Source of the DNA: Thuidium tamariscinum
Lineage: Eukaryota; Streptophyta; Bryopsida; Hypnales; Thuidiaceae
Length of the DNA stretch: 64,000 nt
NCBI GenBank assembly: GCA_947034885.2
Contig: OX344754.2
Coordinates: 7,881,001-7,945,000, forward strand
Direction of reading: 5' to 3'
Shown here one piece after another: positions 36,083 through 47,345 of this stretch (position 1 is its first letter; each line of letters opens with the position of its first letter). The notes below the pieces were generated by a model. That model saw nothing but the letters and a program-made list of their open reading frames with translations, was not told the DNA's origin and searched no databases. A program made the translations under genes and the position numbers.

Positions 36083-36889
36083 TTTTGATCCAGTAATATT
36101 TACCAATCTACAACAATACTAAAGCAAACTATGTTGCAACAACAATCACATAGTTCTGTGCAAAATGATGTTTCCTTCTTACTCTCTATGGCAGCTTAGC
36201 ACTGTAGACACTTCCAGTTTCTCCAAACTCATCTAAGGAAGAAGAAGGCTCAACTACCATTTCTGAGGACATTAAGTTTAAATATTTGTTTCCTGACATT
36301 CCAATTATTAATGGAATTTTTCTCTTCATTTTGATAAACTGACAGCTGCTGTGTTCAATGGAATTGTTCACTTCATTATCTTAAATCGATAGCTGTTGCA
36401 CTCTAAAGAACACGTTTCCAATTGTAAACCGCTCAGTATTGGTGATTAAATGCACAGATTATATCCTCCAAATGAATCATTAGTTATAATTGAAATTAGG
36501 CACAATGCATGCCCATTTGTTTCATAGCACAGTCCCATAACGACTTCAATGCACCCCATACTGTCCTCTACTGTTGTACTTGCAATCAATAAATAGCTAA
36601 TTTTAGAGCAATACGCACCCTGACAACGCGCACATACAACCACCAATTCTTAATACACTGAACGCAGTCGATTTTTAAACCCCTCTGCACTGTTTTGGAC
36701 ACTTTTATAGGGGCGGTTCTTATTGCCCGAACGGTTTTCGAGCCTCCTACTATATATTGAAGGATATTGCATAGCAAGTGCCAAGAATTAGGGATGATGG
36801 ATCCATAGTGTCGAGAGCCACCAATGGCATGCAACGATGGGAGGAAATTACAGTTCCTCATCAAGTTTGTCCGGTGCAACTTCCCTTCC

Positions 36890-39172
36890 TTAGATGGAAG
36901 ATCGAGATTCCTTCGATTCTCTTACGATGGGAAAAGAAGCCATTCTATTGATACTGCACTTCCCAAGACACCCATCAGTTTCTTGTGGTAAACGGAAAAA
37001 GCCCTTCTCACCCCAAGAAGCTCCCCAAGAATTTTTGATAATCCAATACTTCTTGCCATCATCGCTTGTTCCATAACCAACAACCAAAACCCCATGATTA
37101 GGAAGGCTGCGACAATCACCATTGAAGATGCCCTGCAGTGAGTTCATTTGTCATAGGATCATTTTAAAAAGCATTAGTTACAGACCAAATATATGAAGTT
37201 ACCAACATGGTCAAAGGAATCAAAGAAATGTAAGAACCACACATTCCACTAGCACTGGATGAGTGCACGAAAATATTCCAATCAAATTCCAAGGACAAGG
37301 AGGAAGAGATTATTGCAAGCCAATCTTCTCAAAAACATAATAAAAAATGAAATTAGTGTACCGGACTTACTTTTTCATAATGCTGGAAGTCCTTACTGGA
37401 AGCATCGATACCAACGGTGACTGGCTGCTCTGAGACTGCCTTAAGAAGATTTTCTCCAGCTTGATTGTTGAATGGCACCCGGCCCACATCATCAATGTGA
37501 ACAACTGTACCGGATGGTTTCTTCTGATAACCCCAATCGTCATTTCAACAACATTAGTTCAAGCGTTTCTTGTTGTTGGCAAGTTGAAGAGGATTCCAAC
37601 ATAACAAAGAATGCAATAACTTACTGGGCTACCATAGAATGCAAAAAAGATACAAGCAAAGGATATAAGCAAAATATAGAGAGGTTTTATGGTTATCAGA
37701 TGGTCTTAAACCAACATGAGTTCTCCTGTTCATGTAGTGTGCTGGTGTTATTCCCCCAAATCAAGATGTATGCATCGATCCAAATGACAAAAACTAGCTT
37801 GTACATCATAATAAAAGTTTGGAGCATTACGCATTGGAATGAAGTGGATTGCTTGTACGGATAGTCCTCTGCAGTGCGAAGACCATTGGCCTTTACATAT
37901 GAAAATGCCTGATCCATCGAACCGCCGTTGCATCCCCTACATGTGGGATATGGACGACCGGTACAACAGTCCAGCAGCTGCTGCTACGACAGAGAGAGGA
38001 GTTCGCCTCTTTTGATTTTGTGCACTCCTTCGATGGCACCAACGGCCGCAAATGACCAGCAGCTTCCTGTCAATCGGTGGACAAGCTGGTCAGTTAGTTT
38101 TTTTCTGCTGGAACTTCATGCTCCAAAACATGCTTGGAACTAAAATTATCCCCAGTTCCATTCGGGGGCTGGCATGAAACAAAGAGTCTAATTATAGATG
38201 TTCAAGTCTGCAGAGAGTCTAACAGCTATTCAATCTCATTAGATCACTGTACTAGCTCCTTCCAGGCAGTTATCCATTGCCTGGCCACCTGATTTCCCAA
38301 ACACAAGAATTAAACAGGAGTGTGGCCACCACATTGAATTAACCAGATCTTTGCCACTCACTCTGGACAACACTCACCCACATGAAAACCCAGCCTCACG
38401 AATTCTCCATAACGCCAAATCCAATTTTCAACGCAACCAAATACCTCCCAACCTCTCGATCTTTGCCCAAGCACAAGAAACACACCCGCCTCCATATCAG
38501 GCAACCACTCAATGTAACTCCAAAGCACAGATTCAATCACACCGATAGCCCGAAATGAATCGAACAACTAGACGTCCATCAAGGTAACACTGATACCGAA
38601 ATTCAACTCCTCAAAAGTTCTATATACTTCCCAACAACACGAAACCATTCGATTCAGAATTTCAAACTCGATCATCACTCACTACATCTGCCTTGATCCT
38701 TGACCTCCGTGACAGCCCCCTCATCTCTCCAATCCACCGACTCCTTCGCCTCTACATCCGCGTACACAAACTCGGTCGCAGCGGCCGGGGCGGATTGCGC
38801 GAGCTCCCTCTCGGAATTGAGTTCCAGGAAGTTCACCTTAAACTCGTCGTGCGTCACATTCGTGAAGTTGTTCAGCCCCAGCTCGTACGTCAGCCCCTCC
38901 TGCTCGTTGATGCCCAAGATGTAGAGTAGATTGTCCCGGAAGATGTTGAAGCGGTGCTGCTGCTCCAGAAAGGAGCTGTAGACACGCCCGTAGTCGATGA
39001 TCCATTGGAGGAAGATCTGGAAGATGTTGTCTTCAGAAAGCAGACTCCCCTTCAGTTGCCAAGTTGAAGGGGAGGCGTGGAGCTGCTGCAGAGTCGGGCA
39101 TGCCAACAGAAGAAAGAGGAGTCCGAGTGCTGTTGTGGCAGGATGAAGCCCTGCCGCTCTTGAAAACGCCAT
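36890..39172 (-). pseudogene. Papain-like cysteine protease, copy 3 with premature TAG
   Basis: Exons on the minus strand are 38683-39172, 37831-38066, 37371-37523 and 36890-37132, with the same splice positions and phases as copies 1 and 2. The frame is intact except that codon 191 (37984-37986) is TAG where both other copies have CAG, truncating the protein just after the active-site helix. All other hallmarks persist: Cys166 (QGRCRSCW), His306 ([11 protein letters not shown]), Asn327 (KNSWG), the full ERFNIN motif, and GLNNFTN, with the final Asp of the GNFD motif replaced. It carries the canonical GCNGG (208-212) followed by SMDQAF, unlike [11 protein letters not shown] in the others. Intron 2 is 307 bp versus 691 bp. 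A sequencing error at one base is the alternative to a pseudogene. Confidence 0.85.
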
Positions 39173-39293
39173 GACTGAGTGGGAGTAAGCTTGAGTACGA
39201 GTGGCAGAGAGAGGGACACAGACTAAAGAAATGCAGGTGCAAGTGCTGGGGAGAGTGCGTTATGGCTGCTGCATTTCCCCTGAGGGATGGCCG

Positions 39294-39301
39294 CTTTTAT
39301 A
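39294..39301 (-). promoter_or_regulatory. TATA box of protease copy 3
   Basis: TATAAAAG on the minus strand lies 122 bp before the ATG, with GGCC just downstream as in the other two copies. The core promoter is preserved although the reading frame is broken. Confidence 0.65.
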
Positions 39302-39401
39302 TGGAAGAAACACTTGAAGTTTGAGGCTCGGGACCGCATGAAACTTGCGAGGATGAGGGCCTACCCAAGTAGATTGCAGAAAATACTGGATGTAAGGAGG
39401 G

Positions 39402-39510
39402 AACACCCATTCCCATCCATGTATCCATTCATGTCCATATGTAGCAGGGGTGCACATTTTTCTTTTGAAAAATGTGCACCCGTGCTACATATGGACGGGA
39501 ATGGGTGTTT
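39402..39510. repeat. Hairpin with 29-bp near-perfect stem
   Basis: 39433-39461 (GTCCATATGTAGCAGGGGTG then CACATTTTT) pairs with 39468-39496 with one mismatch and a 6-base loop. Outer arms AACACCCATTCCCATC (39402-39417) and its inverse (39494-39510) extend the stem across a 15-base bulge. It lies about 100 bp upstream of the copy 3 TATA box. A diverged piece of the outer arm recurs near 42650 (GCGGGAATGGGTATTTTGCCC), so this is probably a small fold-back transposon. Confidence 0.8.
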
Positions 39511-39511
39511 T

Positions 39512-40278
39512 GCCCTTATTGGTGCATTTTTTGTTTCTGGAGTTTCTTTGAGAAGTCATTCATTAAAACTCTTTTACTTCTTAGCATCCTTACTGGGGTG
39601 TGACCTTGTTAATTGCCTAGAGCATCTGCCCCCAAAATTTTAGGTTCTTCAATATATAGATGTATCCTTTGATTCTAGAATTTCCTTGATAGTCATTCCT
39701 CAACCATGTTTAGTCTTGGGTTAGGGTCATGTCAACTTGCTTAATCCATTAATGTCTGCAATCAATTTTGGGGGATGGGCAAGGCCTTTCAAAGTAATGG
39801 GCAAAATTGTAATAACTTTTGAAGTTCAATTGAGTTATTTGTAAAGTCCCCCACTTTGGACATGACTTTTTTTGAAGTTGAGAAGGCAACTATAGTTGAA
39901 GCATCAAACTTTTTTGCAAGATACTTATGTCACATGACTTCAAAAGTAGGGACCAAACTGTTTTAAGCACCATTTTGATGGAAAAATAAGTTTCATACCC
40001 ACTTTTATTCAACTTTTTAAACTCAACCGGCTTTTTCACCAAACTCATGGGTTTAAACCCTAGTTTAGTGTACTTTACAAATAACTCAAATGCCATTCAA
40101 AAACTTGACCATATTGATTGAAGTGTTTACAACAATTTGGTAAGTTGCACTAAAGTTTTTGATAGGAGATGGTGTCTGTACCACATTTAATAAGTCATCT
40201 TGGTGTTCATATCTTTGTTGGTGTATATGCAAGAACTAAGCTATGTTTTTTGAACATATTTCTTTTGGGGGAAATTCT
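39512..40278. other. Upstream DNA of protease copy 3, no gene
   Basis: The part from about 39520 to 39720 resembles units of the ~146-bp array at 14690-15530 (CCTTTGATTCTAGAATTTCCTTGATAGTCATT). The rest is unrecognised AT-rich sequence. Confidence 0.45.
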
Positions 40279-40282
40279 TTAA

Positions 40283-41195
40283 CCCCTAAAGGTTTTTTAC
40301 TATGTTTTCACCAAAACTGTTCCAAAACTGTCATTTCTAGGACAACTACCAAATTTTAGAAAAAAACAACATTTTTGGAATAATGTAACAGTATGATCTT
40401 TTAGTGAAATAGTTCAAGAAAATGTAGAAAAAATTTCAGAAAGTTTCATCATATAAATTGCAAGATATTAGTGTTTGAAGTTGCAAAAGTCCTTTTTTTA
40501 CCACTGCAAAAATCCGGGCAGCTACAATTCAAAAAGCCACATTTGTATGAATTTTTTTTCAAAATTATTTTAACTCTTTGGATTCATTCTTCAATTCAAG
40601 TTGGCTACATGCTTGAAAATTTTCAAATCATTTGGAATTGTACAACATGTACAAAAAAATAATAAGTAGAAAGAAGTAGAAAATGATTCAAAATACTAAA
40701 ATGTAAACAATTTATTTGTTGAATTGAAAAATGCCAATCCCAATGGTTCAAATGTTGTAATAAACAATCTACACCCAATTTTTTAAATTTTTTTCAAAAA
40801 TATTGAAAATTGAATAAAATAAAGGACTTCAAAGTTTATTTAAAGAAGAGAATCCATAACTACCTGAAAACTAAATTCTTTATAACTTTTGACTCATTAA
40901 TCCAAATGGAATGATTCAAAGCTTTCCACGTATATATAAATCTATAATACCAATTTCAAATTTTTATTTCCAAAAAAAGTGATTTTTTCTAATCTACCCA
41001 AACTACCCGAGTTGAGAAACAAACAACATATCATGTGATAACTTTTCAACCATGTAGTCAAAAGTCACAAAAATTGTTGGGCTTTGAAGATAATCCTTGT
41101 CTACACCTTCTAGAAAATTTTGGTTCCAAAATATGAAAATCTCTAGTCACACGTACCAACCCTAAATTGCTATGTTGCCAAAAACACACTTTGGT
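40283..41195. mobile_element. TTAA-flanked element, copy 4
   Basis: TTAA lies at 40279-40282 and 41196-41199. The left end CCCCTAAAGGTTTTTTACTA matches the inverse of the right end of copy 2 (16040-16979). The right end contains the TGTTGCCAAAAA block found at the ends of copy 1. It is 913 bp and non-coding. Confidence 0.78.
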
Positions 41196-41199
41196 TTAA

Positions 41200-43541
41200 A
41201 GTGCTAATGGGACCATGTCACAAATCTTCTAGCATCATGATGGATATGAAAAGTCTATAACTCTAGGGAATGCCAACTCATGAGCTGCAAGCATATATTA
41301 TATTGTTTCTTTTATATTTATGCCCATCTTTTTGCATTCATTGTTGTATTTTCAATTGGCATTTTGCCAAATTTTCTATTGCCAAATCTACATGAAAGGT
41401 CAAATTGGCATGTTCATTGTCCCAAATGCTCCCACTCCTAATTTTCTACATCCGTTCCTTTTGGTCCATCTCCTAATTCCCTATCAAACTGCCTACCATT
41501 GAAAAAGCTTCAAAATTGACCAAAAAGTAGTGACTAGTCCTTAATGGATTAACCTTAGAAAGATGTAAGCTTGTTGCAAAGGTAGTCTATACCAAAAATT
41601 GAAGATTTTAAGATGAATATGTGCATCCTTTGTTTTTATTACAAAAACTTGGCAATGCCCATCATTTATAATATATCTAAGTATCTACAAGGTAAAAGAA
41701 TTTAATTGCCTTCTATTGCTTGAGAACATGTGCAGAATTGCTTATGGAGTCCACAATAGGTGGTTCTACCATATGCTTCTTTTCTAGAAACTCATTGGAA
41801 GCCATTCATCAAACACTTCTTCTCCATAGTGTCCTTACCAGATTAATCTTGTCCATGGAATTAATATTTTAAACTTAGTTTTAATCCCTAAACGATGGGC
41901 GGGTTATTGTAAAGGAGCAGCGGGTGGTGAACATAGTCCACTTGAGCAAAGACCACAAGGGAAAGGCATTGTTTATGGACATAGAATTTAGCCCGCAATT
42001 CAAATTTTGAACTGGGCAGTGGAACCTTCACGACATGTTGAGAGTATGTGGTCTTCCCTATAAATATGAGTACAATAATGCAAGCTAATTTCTATACTAC
42101 ATCATCTGTGCTCAATCTTAGGTTTGGTACAAAAAGAAATTGGATGAAAAGTTTCTTTTTTCTATTCTGTAGCCTGTTTTGAAGTCAATCATTGACTAGA
42201 AAATGGTGCCCGCATTGTTTAAAGGTTAAATATCCTTACTTTTCAACATGTCAAGGTCTTTAGTCCTTTTGTCTTCAGTTGAGTAGATTGTACAGTGGAA
42301 ACACCCAAAACCATGCAAATAAGGAATTCAACATAGTTGGAGGTAGTGTTTTCTAAAAATGATATTTTTCTAGTATTAGCGAGTGAAAATCATAAATATT
42401 AAAAAAAAAGATGTTTTTCCGATACAATATGTAATTTCTACAAATTTTCAAAGTGTTGGCTCCCTAGACCTGTGAAACCGTCCAGTAGGTGCCCCCCAAA
42501 TTGAACCTTGCGAAAATTAGCACTTAGCCAACCAGATTCTCCTATGTGTCCTTCAACTGTGTTAGTTAATTATAATTACACATGTGGCAAACACATTAAG
42601 GAAAGTTTACTGACACAATTAGGTGAATTTTTAGTCCATTCCAAGGAACAGGTGCGGGAATGGGTATTTTGCCCTTAGTGTGAGACACTTGCAACAAAAA
42701 CAACAACCTTTGGCAATGCTCTGCCCATCTAAAGTGCTGGAGTCTTGCTATGCAGAAATTCCAATTCTCTTTAAAATATGGATGAAGTCACCAAACTTGG
42801 ATGAAAAAGTGTATGAATATGATGAAAAAGTATTTTTTAAGTCCAAAAGATGGATGAATGTAGTAATACAATGCTTCACCAAATTTGAAGTGAACACCAT
42901 CTTGGCACTTTCCCAAAAGTAAAAAAAAAGAGTTGGTTGCAGGTACCTAAGTGGCATAAGGTCCTCTCCATGAATGATAAGATAAACCACGGGAAGAAAA
43001 TGTCCCATTCAGTTTTGGGAGAGCTCCTGTGTTGCAATCTGGGTGTAATGTCCAATTATGCAATTTTGCTTGTGTTTTCGGGGCATCATGCATATTTCAT
43101 CCAAATTGTTTTGTTCATCTTAGATTTTATCCCAATATTATTCTTGTGGTTTACACCAAGCAAAGTTTCTCATTGTCAAACATTGTGCAAACTTCTCTCC
43201 TTTGAGTGGATAGTGTCAAAAGATAGTTTAAATTAAAATAATTTGAAATCACCCCATCCCACCCTCTTTGTACTTTTCAAGTGAGATGGATTTTGACATT
43301 TGATATGAAGTATATGTCAAAGTTTGTATCCATATCAAAATCCATATCATATCCATATTGTACAATATCCCATATCCATATCCCAAGTTGTTTTCCAAGA
43401 TCAACAACATTGGTGGGGGGTTCTCGCAGGGAGCCATCTTTTTAGGGATAGTGCAATGAAAGAGCCTCCTTGAGCTTGTTCATCCTCATCGACCCTTTCT
43501 ACCACACAATGCCCTCCTCTTTACACATTAAGGTAAATCAT
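41200..43541. other. Intergenic DNA, no supported gene
   Basis: The stretch 41560-41850 again resembles the ~146-bp array units. 42640-42680 carries an arm-like piece of the hairpin at 39402. Frames such as 42680-42922 and 42937-43236 are open but have no recognisable domain and no second copy. Otherwise I see nothing. Confidence 0.4.
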
Positions 43542-43675
43542 CCCATTATGGACCAAATGGGAGTAGACCCATTGTGGGTCAAATTGTATAGGTGGTGTAC
43601 ATTTAAGAACTTGAATGCACACCACTACTAAAATCTGACCCACAATGGGTCTACTCCCATTTATTCTGTAATGGG
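43542..43675. repeat. Near-perfect 130-bp hairpin
   Basis: 43555-43585 (AAATGGGAGTAGACCCATTG then TGGGTCAAATT) pairs with 43632-43662 with a single mismatch in 31. Inner segments GGTGGTGT and ACACCACT pair too, leaving a loop of roughly 10-15 bases. Outer CCCATTA (43542) and TAATGGG (43670) add to the stem. The fold has the size of a plant microRNA precursor, but near-perfect pairing is also what a recent fold-back transposon gives. Confidence 0.85.
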
Positions 43676-43678
43676 GTA

Positions 43679-44005
43679 AGGTAAGAGGTCCTATAATGGA
43701 CCATCTAAGGGCTGAAACAGAATTTTAGGGAGGTAAAACTTCTAGAAATATTTTTCAGTAAATTTTCCTTGAAAGACAAGTAGAATTGACATTTAACCCA
43801 AGTCGTTTCATATTTTTCTGAGTTTTTTTGAATTAGTTATCAAATTTTGAAGTTGAAAGGACATAGGGCTCTAAAATGGTGCCCTAGCTAAAATGTACAC
43901 TGTCAGTACACTGCTGAAGGCTATGAAAAAGCAACATGTACAAGTACTGTACATTTAAGATAAGGCAGCATTTTAGAACCCGCTCCATCTAAGAGCCTTC
44001 TACCT
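43679..44005. mobile_element. TA-flanked pogo-type miniature element
   Basis: TA lies at 43677-43678 and 44006-44007. Ends are AGGTAAGAGGTCCTATAATGG and the inverse of AGGTAGAAGGCTCTTAGATGG. The 327-bp interior shares GGAGGTAAAACTTCT, a GGCATCTAACCCAAGT-like block and the ATGTACA palindromes of other members. It begins directly after the hairpin. Confidence 0.8.
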
Positions 44006-44795
44006 TAGTTCACCCTAGTTGCCTTATACAAAACTGGTTTTATTAGCCAAAGTGGCATCTGGTCATTGGTGAAACGTTTATCATGTTGCACCTGCTCCAC
44101 AACAGTCCATTCAACTGCTGTCCAAACAAGCAATCCCATAAATTTGATGGTGCCTTTGAACAGATATCAACAAGAGGTCCGTCACACTCACATTCATGAG
44201 TGAGAATGCTAGCACTTCTGTGCAGTCGAAGGGCTTGCTTCACATCCATGTAATTAAGGTCCTTGGCTCCTTGCACCCTCAATCTTCCCATGCATAGCAT
44301 GTGAGCATTTTTTATTGGCTAAAAATTGCCAAAATTCACCCACCGTCCATGTACTTCGATTTTAATATAGGAATTGAAGGAGCAAAAATTGTATTTTTTT
44401 CGTCTAATTTCACTCTCTAGTAGTTGTATTTTAGCCATCTAGCTTCCTGCCAAAAGATAATATCGCCACTAAATTCAGTATGCACAAGTTTATAATCACC
44501 TATACTTCTGTCACTATGGTCATACATTCTAGACAAAGTGGCCAGATCTTAGTCATTAAATCACATTTTCAATTCTTGCTAGTATACATCTACTATAAAG
44601 ATGGATATGTTGCCACTTTTGCTTTATCATCAAAATCTATGTATAACAAAAATTCAGTAATGTGCATTTGTTTAGCAAAATTATTTTCTTCTTACAATGA
44701 ATAGAAATAGCCACTTCACTGAAAGTTCATTGAAAATTATCACCAGTACTTTGAAAAAGCTAAATCACTAAAAGAAACACTGGTGAGCATATTTA

Positions 44796-45205
44796 TGGTA
44801 GATGGCTCTAAAACCGCCCCTCTCCTTGCAACCACCCCATAGGTGGTTGTAAAATGGATGGGAGTTGATCTTTAAATGGACCACTATCACTATTGAATGA
44901 ATCGAGAAATTTTATTTTATTTTATTCTGAGAACCAATTATTTCCTCCATAGTTCAGAAATCGTTTTAGTAGTTGTAGGGGGACAGATTATAGGACACCT
45001 ATGGTCACAAATAGGTAACTACTATAGAAATCTTTGAAAATTCATAACTAATTCAAAAATGATTCAAAAAATATGAAACCACCTGTGTTACATTCAGCAT
45101 CCATTTTTCTTTCTCTGAAAAATGAGCTAAAAATATTCTTGTTCATGCAAACGTATGAAAAAGGCGGATCAGCCCTTAAAGTGTCGCTTTTAGAGCCATC
45201 TACCC
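44796..45205. mobile_element. TA-flanked pogo-type miniature element, unit 1 only
   Basis: Ends are TGGTAGATGGCTCTAAAACC and the inverse of GGGTAGATGGCTCTAAAAGC, flanked by TA at 44794-44795 and 45206-45207. The right end continues GACACTTTAAGGGCTGATC when reversed, matching the pogo-like terminus. At 410 bp it lies in a ~0.9 kb stretch missing from unit 2. Confidence 0.82.
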
Positions 45206-45215
45206 TACTAACGTA

Positions 45216-45535
45216 AGGGAGGAGGTCTAGAAAGTGCCCATCTAAGAGCTGAAACTGAATTTGGGGAGGTGAAACTTCTTGAATTATTTTTAAGGAAATT
45301 TTCCTTGAAGGACAAGTGAAATTGGCATCTAACGCAAGTTGTTTTTCCTAGTTTTTGGAGCTTTGTGGTATTACTTATGAAATTTTGAAGTCAAAATGAC
45401 ATAGGGCTCTAAAACCACCCCCCCCCTCAAATGTACATTATTTGTACATTCTTGTAAAGATTTAAAAAAATCAACAATGTACATTTGAAAAGGTGAGCGA
45501 TTTTCAAGCATGAGCAATTTTGGAGCCTCTTCTTT
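45216..45535. mobile_element. TA-flanked pogo-type miniature element, shared by both units
   Basis: TA lies at 45214-45215 and 45536-45537. The left end is AGGGAGGAGGTCTAGAAAGT. The same element occupies the matching place in unit 2 (56861-57195), so it predates the tandem duplication. Confidence 0.78.
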
Positions 45536-46076
45536 TATATCTAGCTCTCACAATCGTCCTTTACATAGCATGTGAGCATAGTTACTACCATACTCACCTA
45601 TCAAGGTCAACATTCATACTAAATTAGTTTAATTATATTGTTAACCCCTAAGTGTCCAAACTCATCTCCACAATTGAAGATTTTGGAAAGATCATCTAAA
45701 AGTACTATTTAGAAGAATATTTTTGAATTGAGATGCAAATAAGAGTTGTAGAGTTGGGGTTGGAGATTCTATTTATATAGTTAGATTCACCGACACAATC
45801 ATCAATATTTTTCAATGAATTTTGTTGGAAAGGATGTGAAATAAGGTTCTATTGACATGGAGATTTTTTGGAATTTTTGTGTTCTTTGATTCTATGACCT
45901 CATTTTTGCAATTTCAAGTTTGAACTAGAATAAACCCAAGTCAACCACTTGACATACTTCTACATTTGTAATTTAAAAAAAATACATGCTTTAGTAATAC
46001 CAAACCCAACCGTTGGATACAACCACAACTTCATAAAGTGTCTCTAAAAATTACAATGACTTTCATCCAAGCTATA

Positions 46077-46379
46077 AGGTAGACTGCTCTCAAAGCGACC
46101 ACTTAAGAGTTGATTGCCTTTTCAAGGAAGTTGAACTCCTTGAATCAATTTTTAGTAAATTTTCACATGAAGGAAAATGGAATTGGCATCTAACCCAAGT
46201 TGTTTCATCTTTTTGGGACCTGCGTAGAATTAGTTATGAATTTTCAAAGTTCAAACACAGTGTGCTCTAAAAGCAACCACCTATTGAAATATACAGCTGT
46301 AGTGCATTGCAGAAACCAAAATCTACCATTATGGCATGGTCACTTTTAGAAACATGGTCGCTTTTAGAGCAGTCTACCT
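46077..46379. mobile_element. TA-flanked pogo-type miniature element, unit 1 only
   Basis: This 303-bp element has ends AGGTAGACTGCTCTCAAAGC and the inverse of AGGTAGACTGCTCTAAAAGC, flanked by TA at 46075-46076 and 46380-46381. Unit 2 has the flanks joined at about 57738 (CTGTTATGAGAAAG), so this is a filled/empty pair. Confidence 0.9.
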
Positions 46380-46680
46380 TAATGACAAAGAAATTTGATT
46401 TTCAATCTATACATTGTCCAGAATATGGACGTCAAAGCATTCCAAGGTTAAACAATGAAGGAAGTTAGAATTGGCCTATGCTTTAGAATACGAAAAAATG
46501 TACATATAGCATGTCTGGACGTTGAAGATTGGGAAAGATGATTGTTATTAATTGAGTTCAATGATTGATTGGAATGGTAATGGGAGGAGCTAGCTCAAAT
46601 TCATCTCAAGGTGGAGCAACATGATTGGGACGCTAATGGCAATCCTCACAGGCAGATTTCATTGACATGGGAAGAGTTAA

Positions 46681-47345
46681 CCCCTGAATGCCCAAGGCTT
46701 TTTTTAGGTTTAGGGTTTAGGGTTTAGGATTTTTCTCTACATAGAACAAAAAGTCAACATTTTGATAAGTTTTATTTCTATTAAATTTGAAATGTTACTA
46801 TATAAATTCAAACTAGACATGTTAGAGATTATTTAGGAAAGAAAATACAACAATATTACTTATGAATTGAAAGATTATAATGTTTGACGATGACAATGTT
46901 AAAATTGTAAATAAGAGTTGACATCTTTTGATCTTCTTTTGACAAGCCAAATCTAAAATGTTGGGAACCATAAAAATATGAAGTTAAAGGACCTAACATG
47001 CATAACCCCAATCAATTATATTTAAAAAAAATTTACTCTACAATTTTCTTAAGTGAATTTCTAATGTGTGTTTTTTACCAAGATCTAGTATATTTGAAAC
47101 TCATTTCCAAGAGACCTCAACACTATTGAAAGTCAAGATACAATGTTGTGGCTGGCCAATTTGTAATGTGCTCTCTCTGGCAATAAAATCCCCTTTCATC
47201 TGTTTCAAAAAGAAAAAGAAAAAAAGCCAAGATAACAATGGATACCCTTGCACAAAATCTTGAACGGAAAAATCATAAAATAGCAACTTGGTTAGGCTTT
47301 ATTTAACTACAAACACTAGATTTTGATGCTTCAGGCATTTAGGAG
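46681..47345. mobile_element. TTAA-type element, old copy shared by both units
   Basis: The left end CCCCTGAATGCCCAAGGC follows TTAA (46677-46680). The right end, reversed, is CTCCTAAATGCCTGAAGC, followed by TCAA, a one-base decay of TTAA. The counterpart in unit 2 is about 57976-58592 with both ends degraded. The element contains a short TTTAGGG run at 46703-46728. Confidence 0.75.
46703..46728 (+). repeat. Interstitial telomere-like TTTAGGG run
   Basis: Between three and four units of TTTAGG(G), the plant telomere repeat, lie within a TTAA-type element. The matching place in unit 2 lacks it, so it appeared after the tandem duplication or was lost there. Confidence 0.7.

Larger units (their letters stand above)
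31877..36750 (-). mobile_element. Pogo/Tigger-like DNA transposon, near complete
   Basis: This 4,874-bp element is flanked by TA (31875-31876 and 36751-36752), the target duplication of the Tc1/mariner-pogo group. The left terminus AGGTAGAGGGCTCGAAAA is matched inversely by GTAGGAGGCTCGAAAACCG at the right; the right tip seems about 2 bp short. The transposase gene (33356-36082, minus) occupies the right half. The left 1.4 kb holds a more GC-rich stretch of unknown function. The element interrupts the 3' flank of protease copy 3, and the uninterrupted TA survives in copies 1 (5404-5405) and 2 (18574-18575). Its terminal ~45 bp resemble many 300-400 bp TA-flanked elements in this window. Confidence 0.9.
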
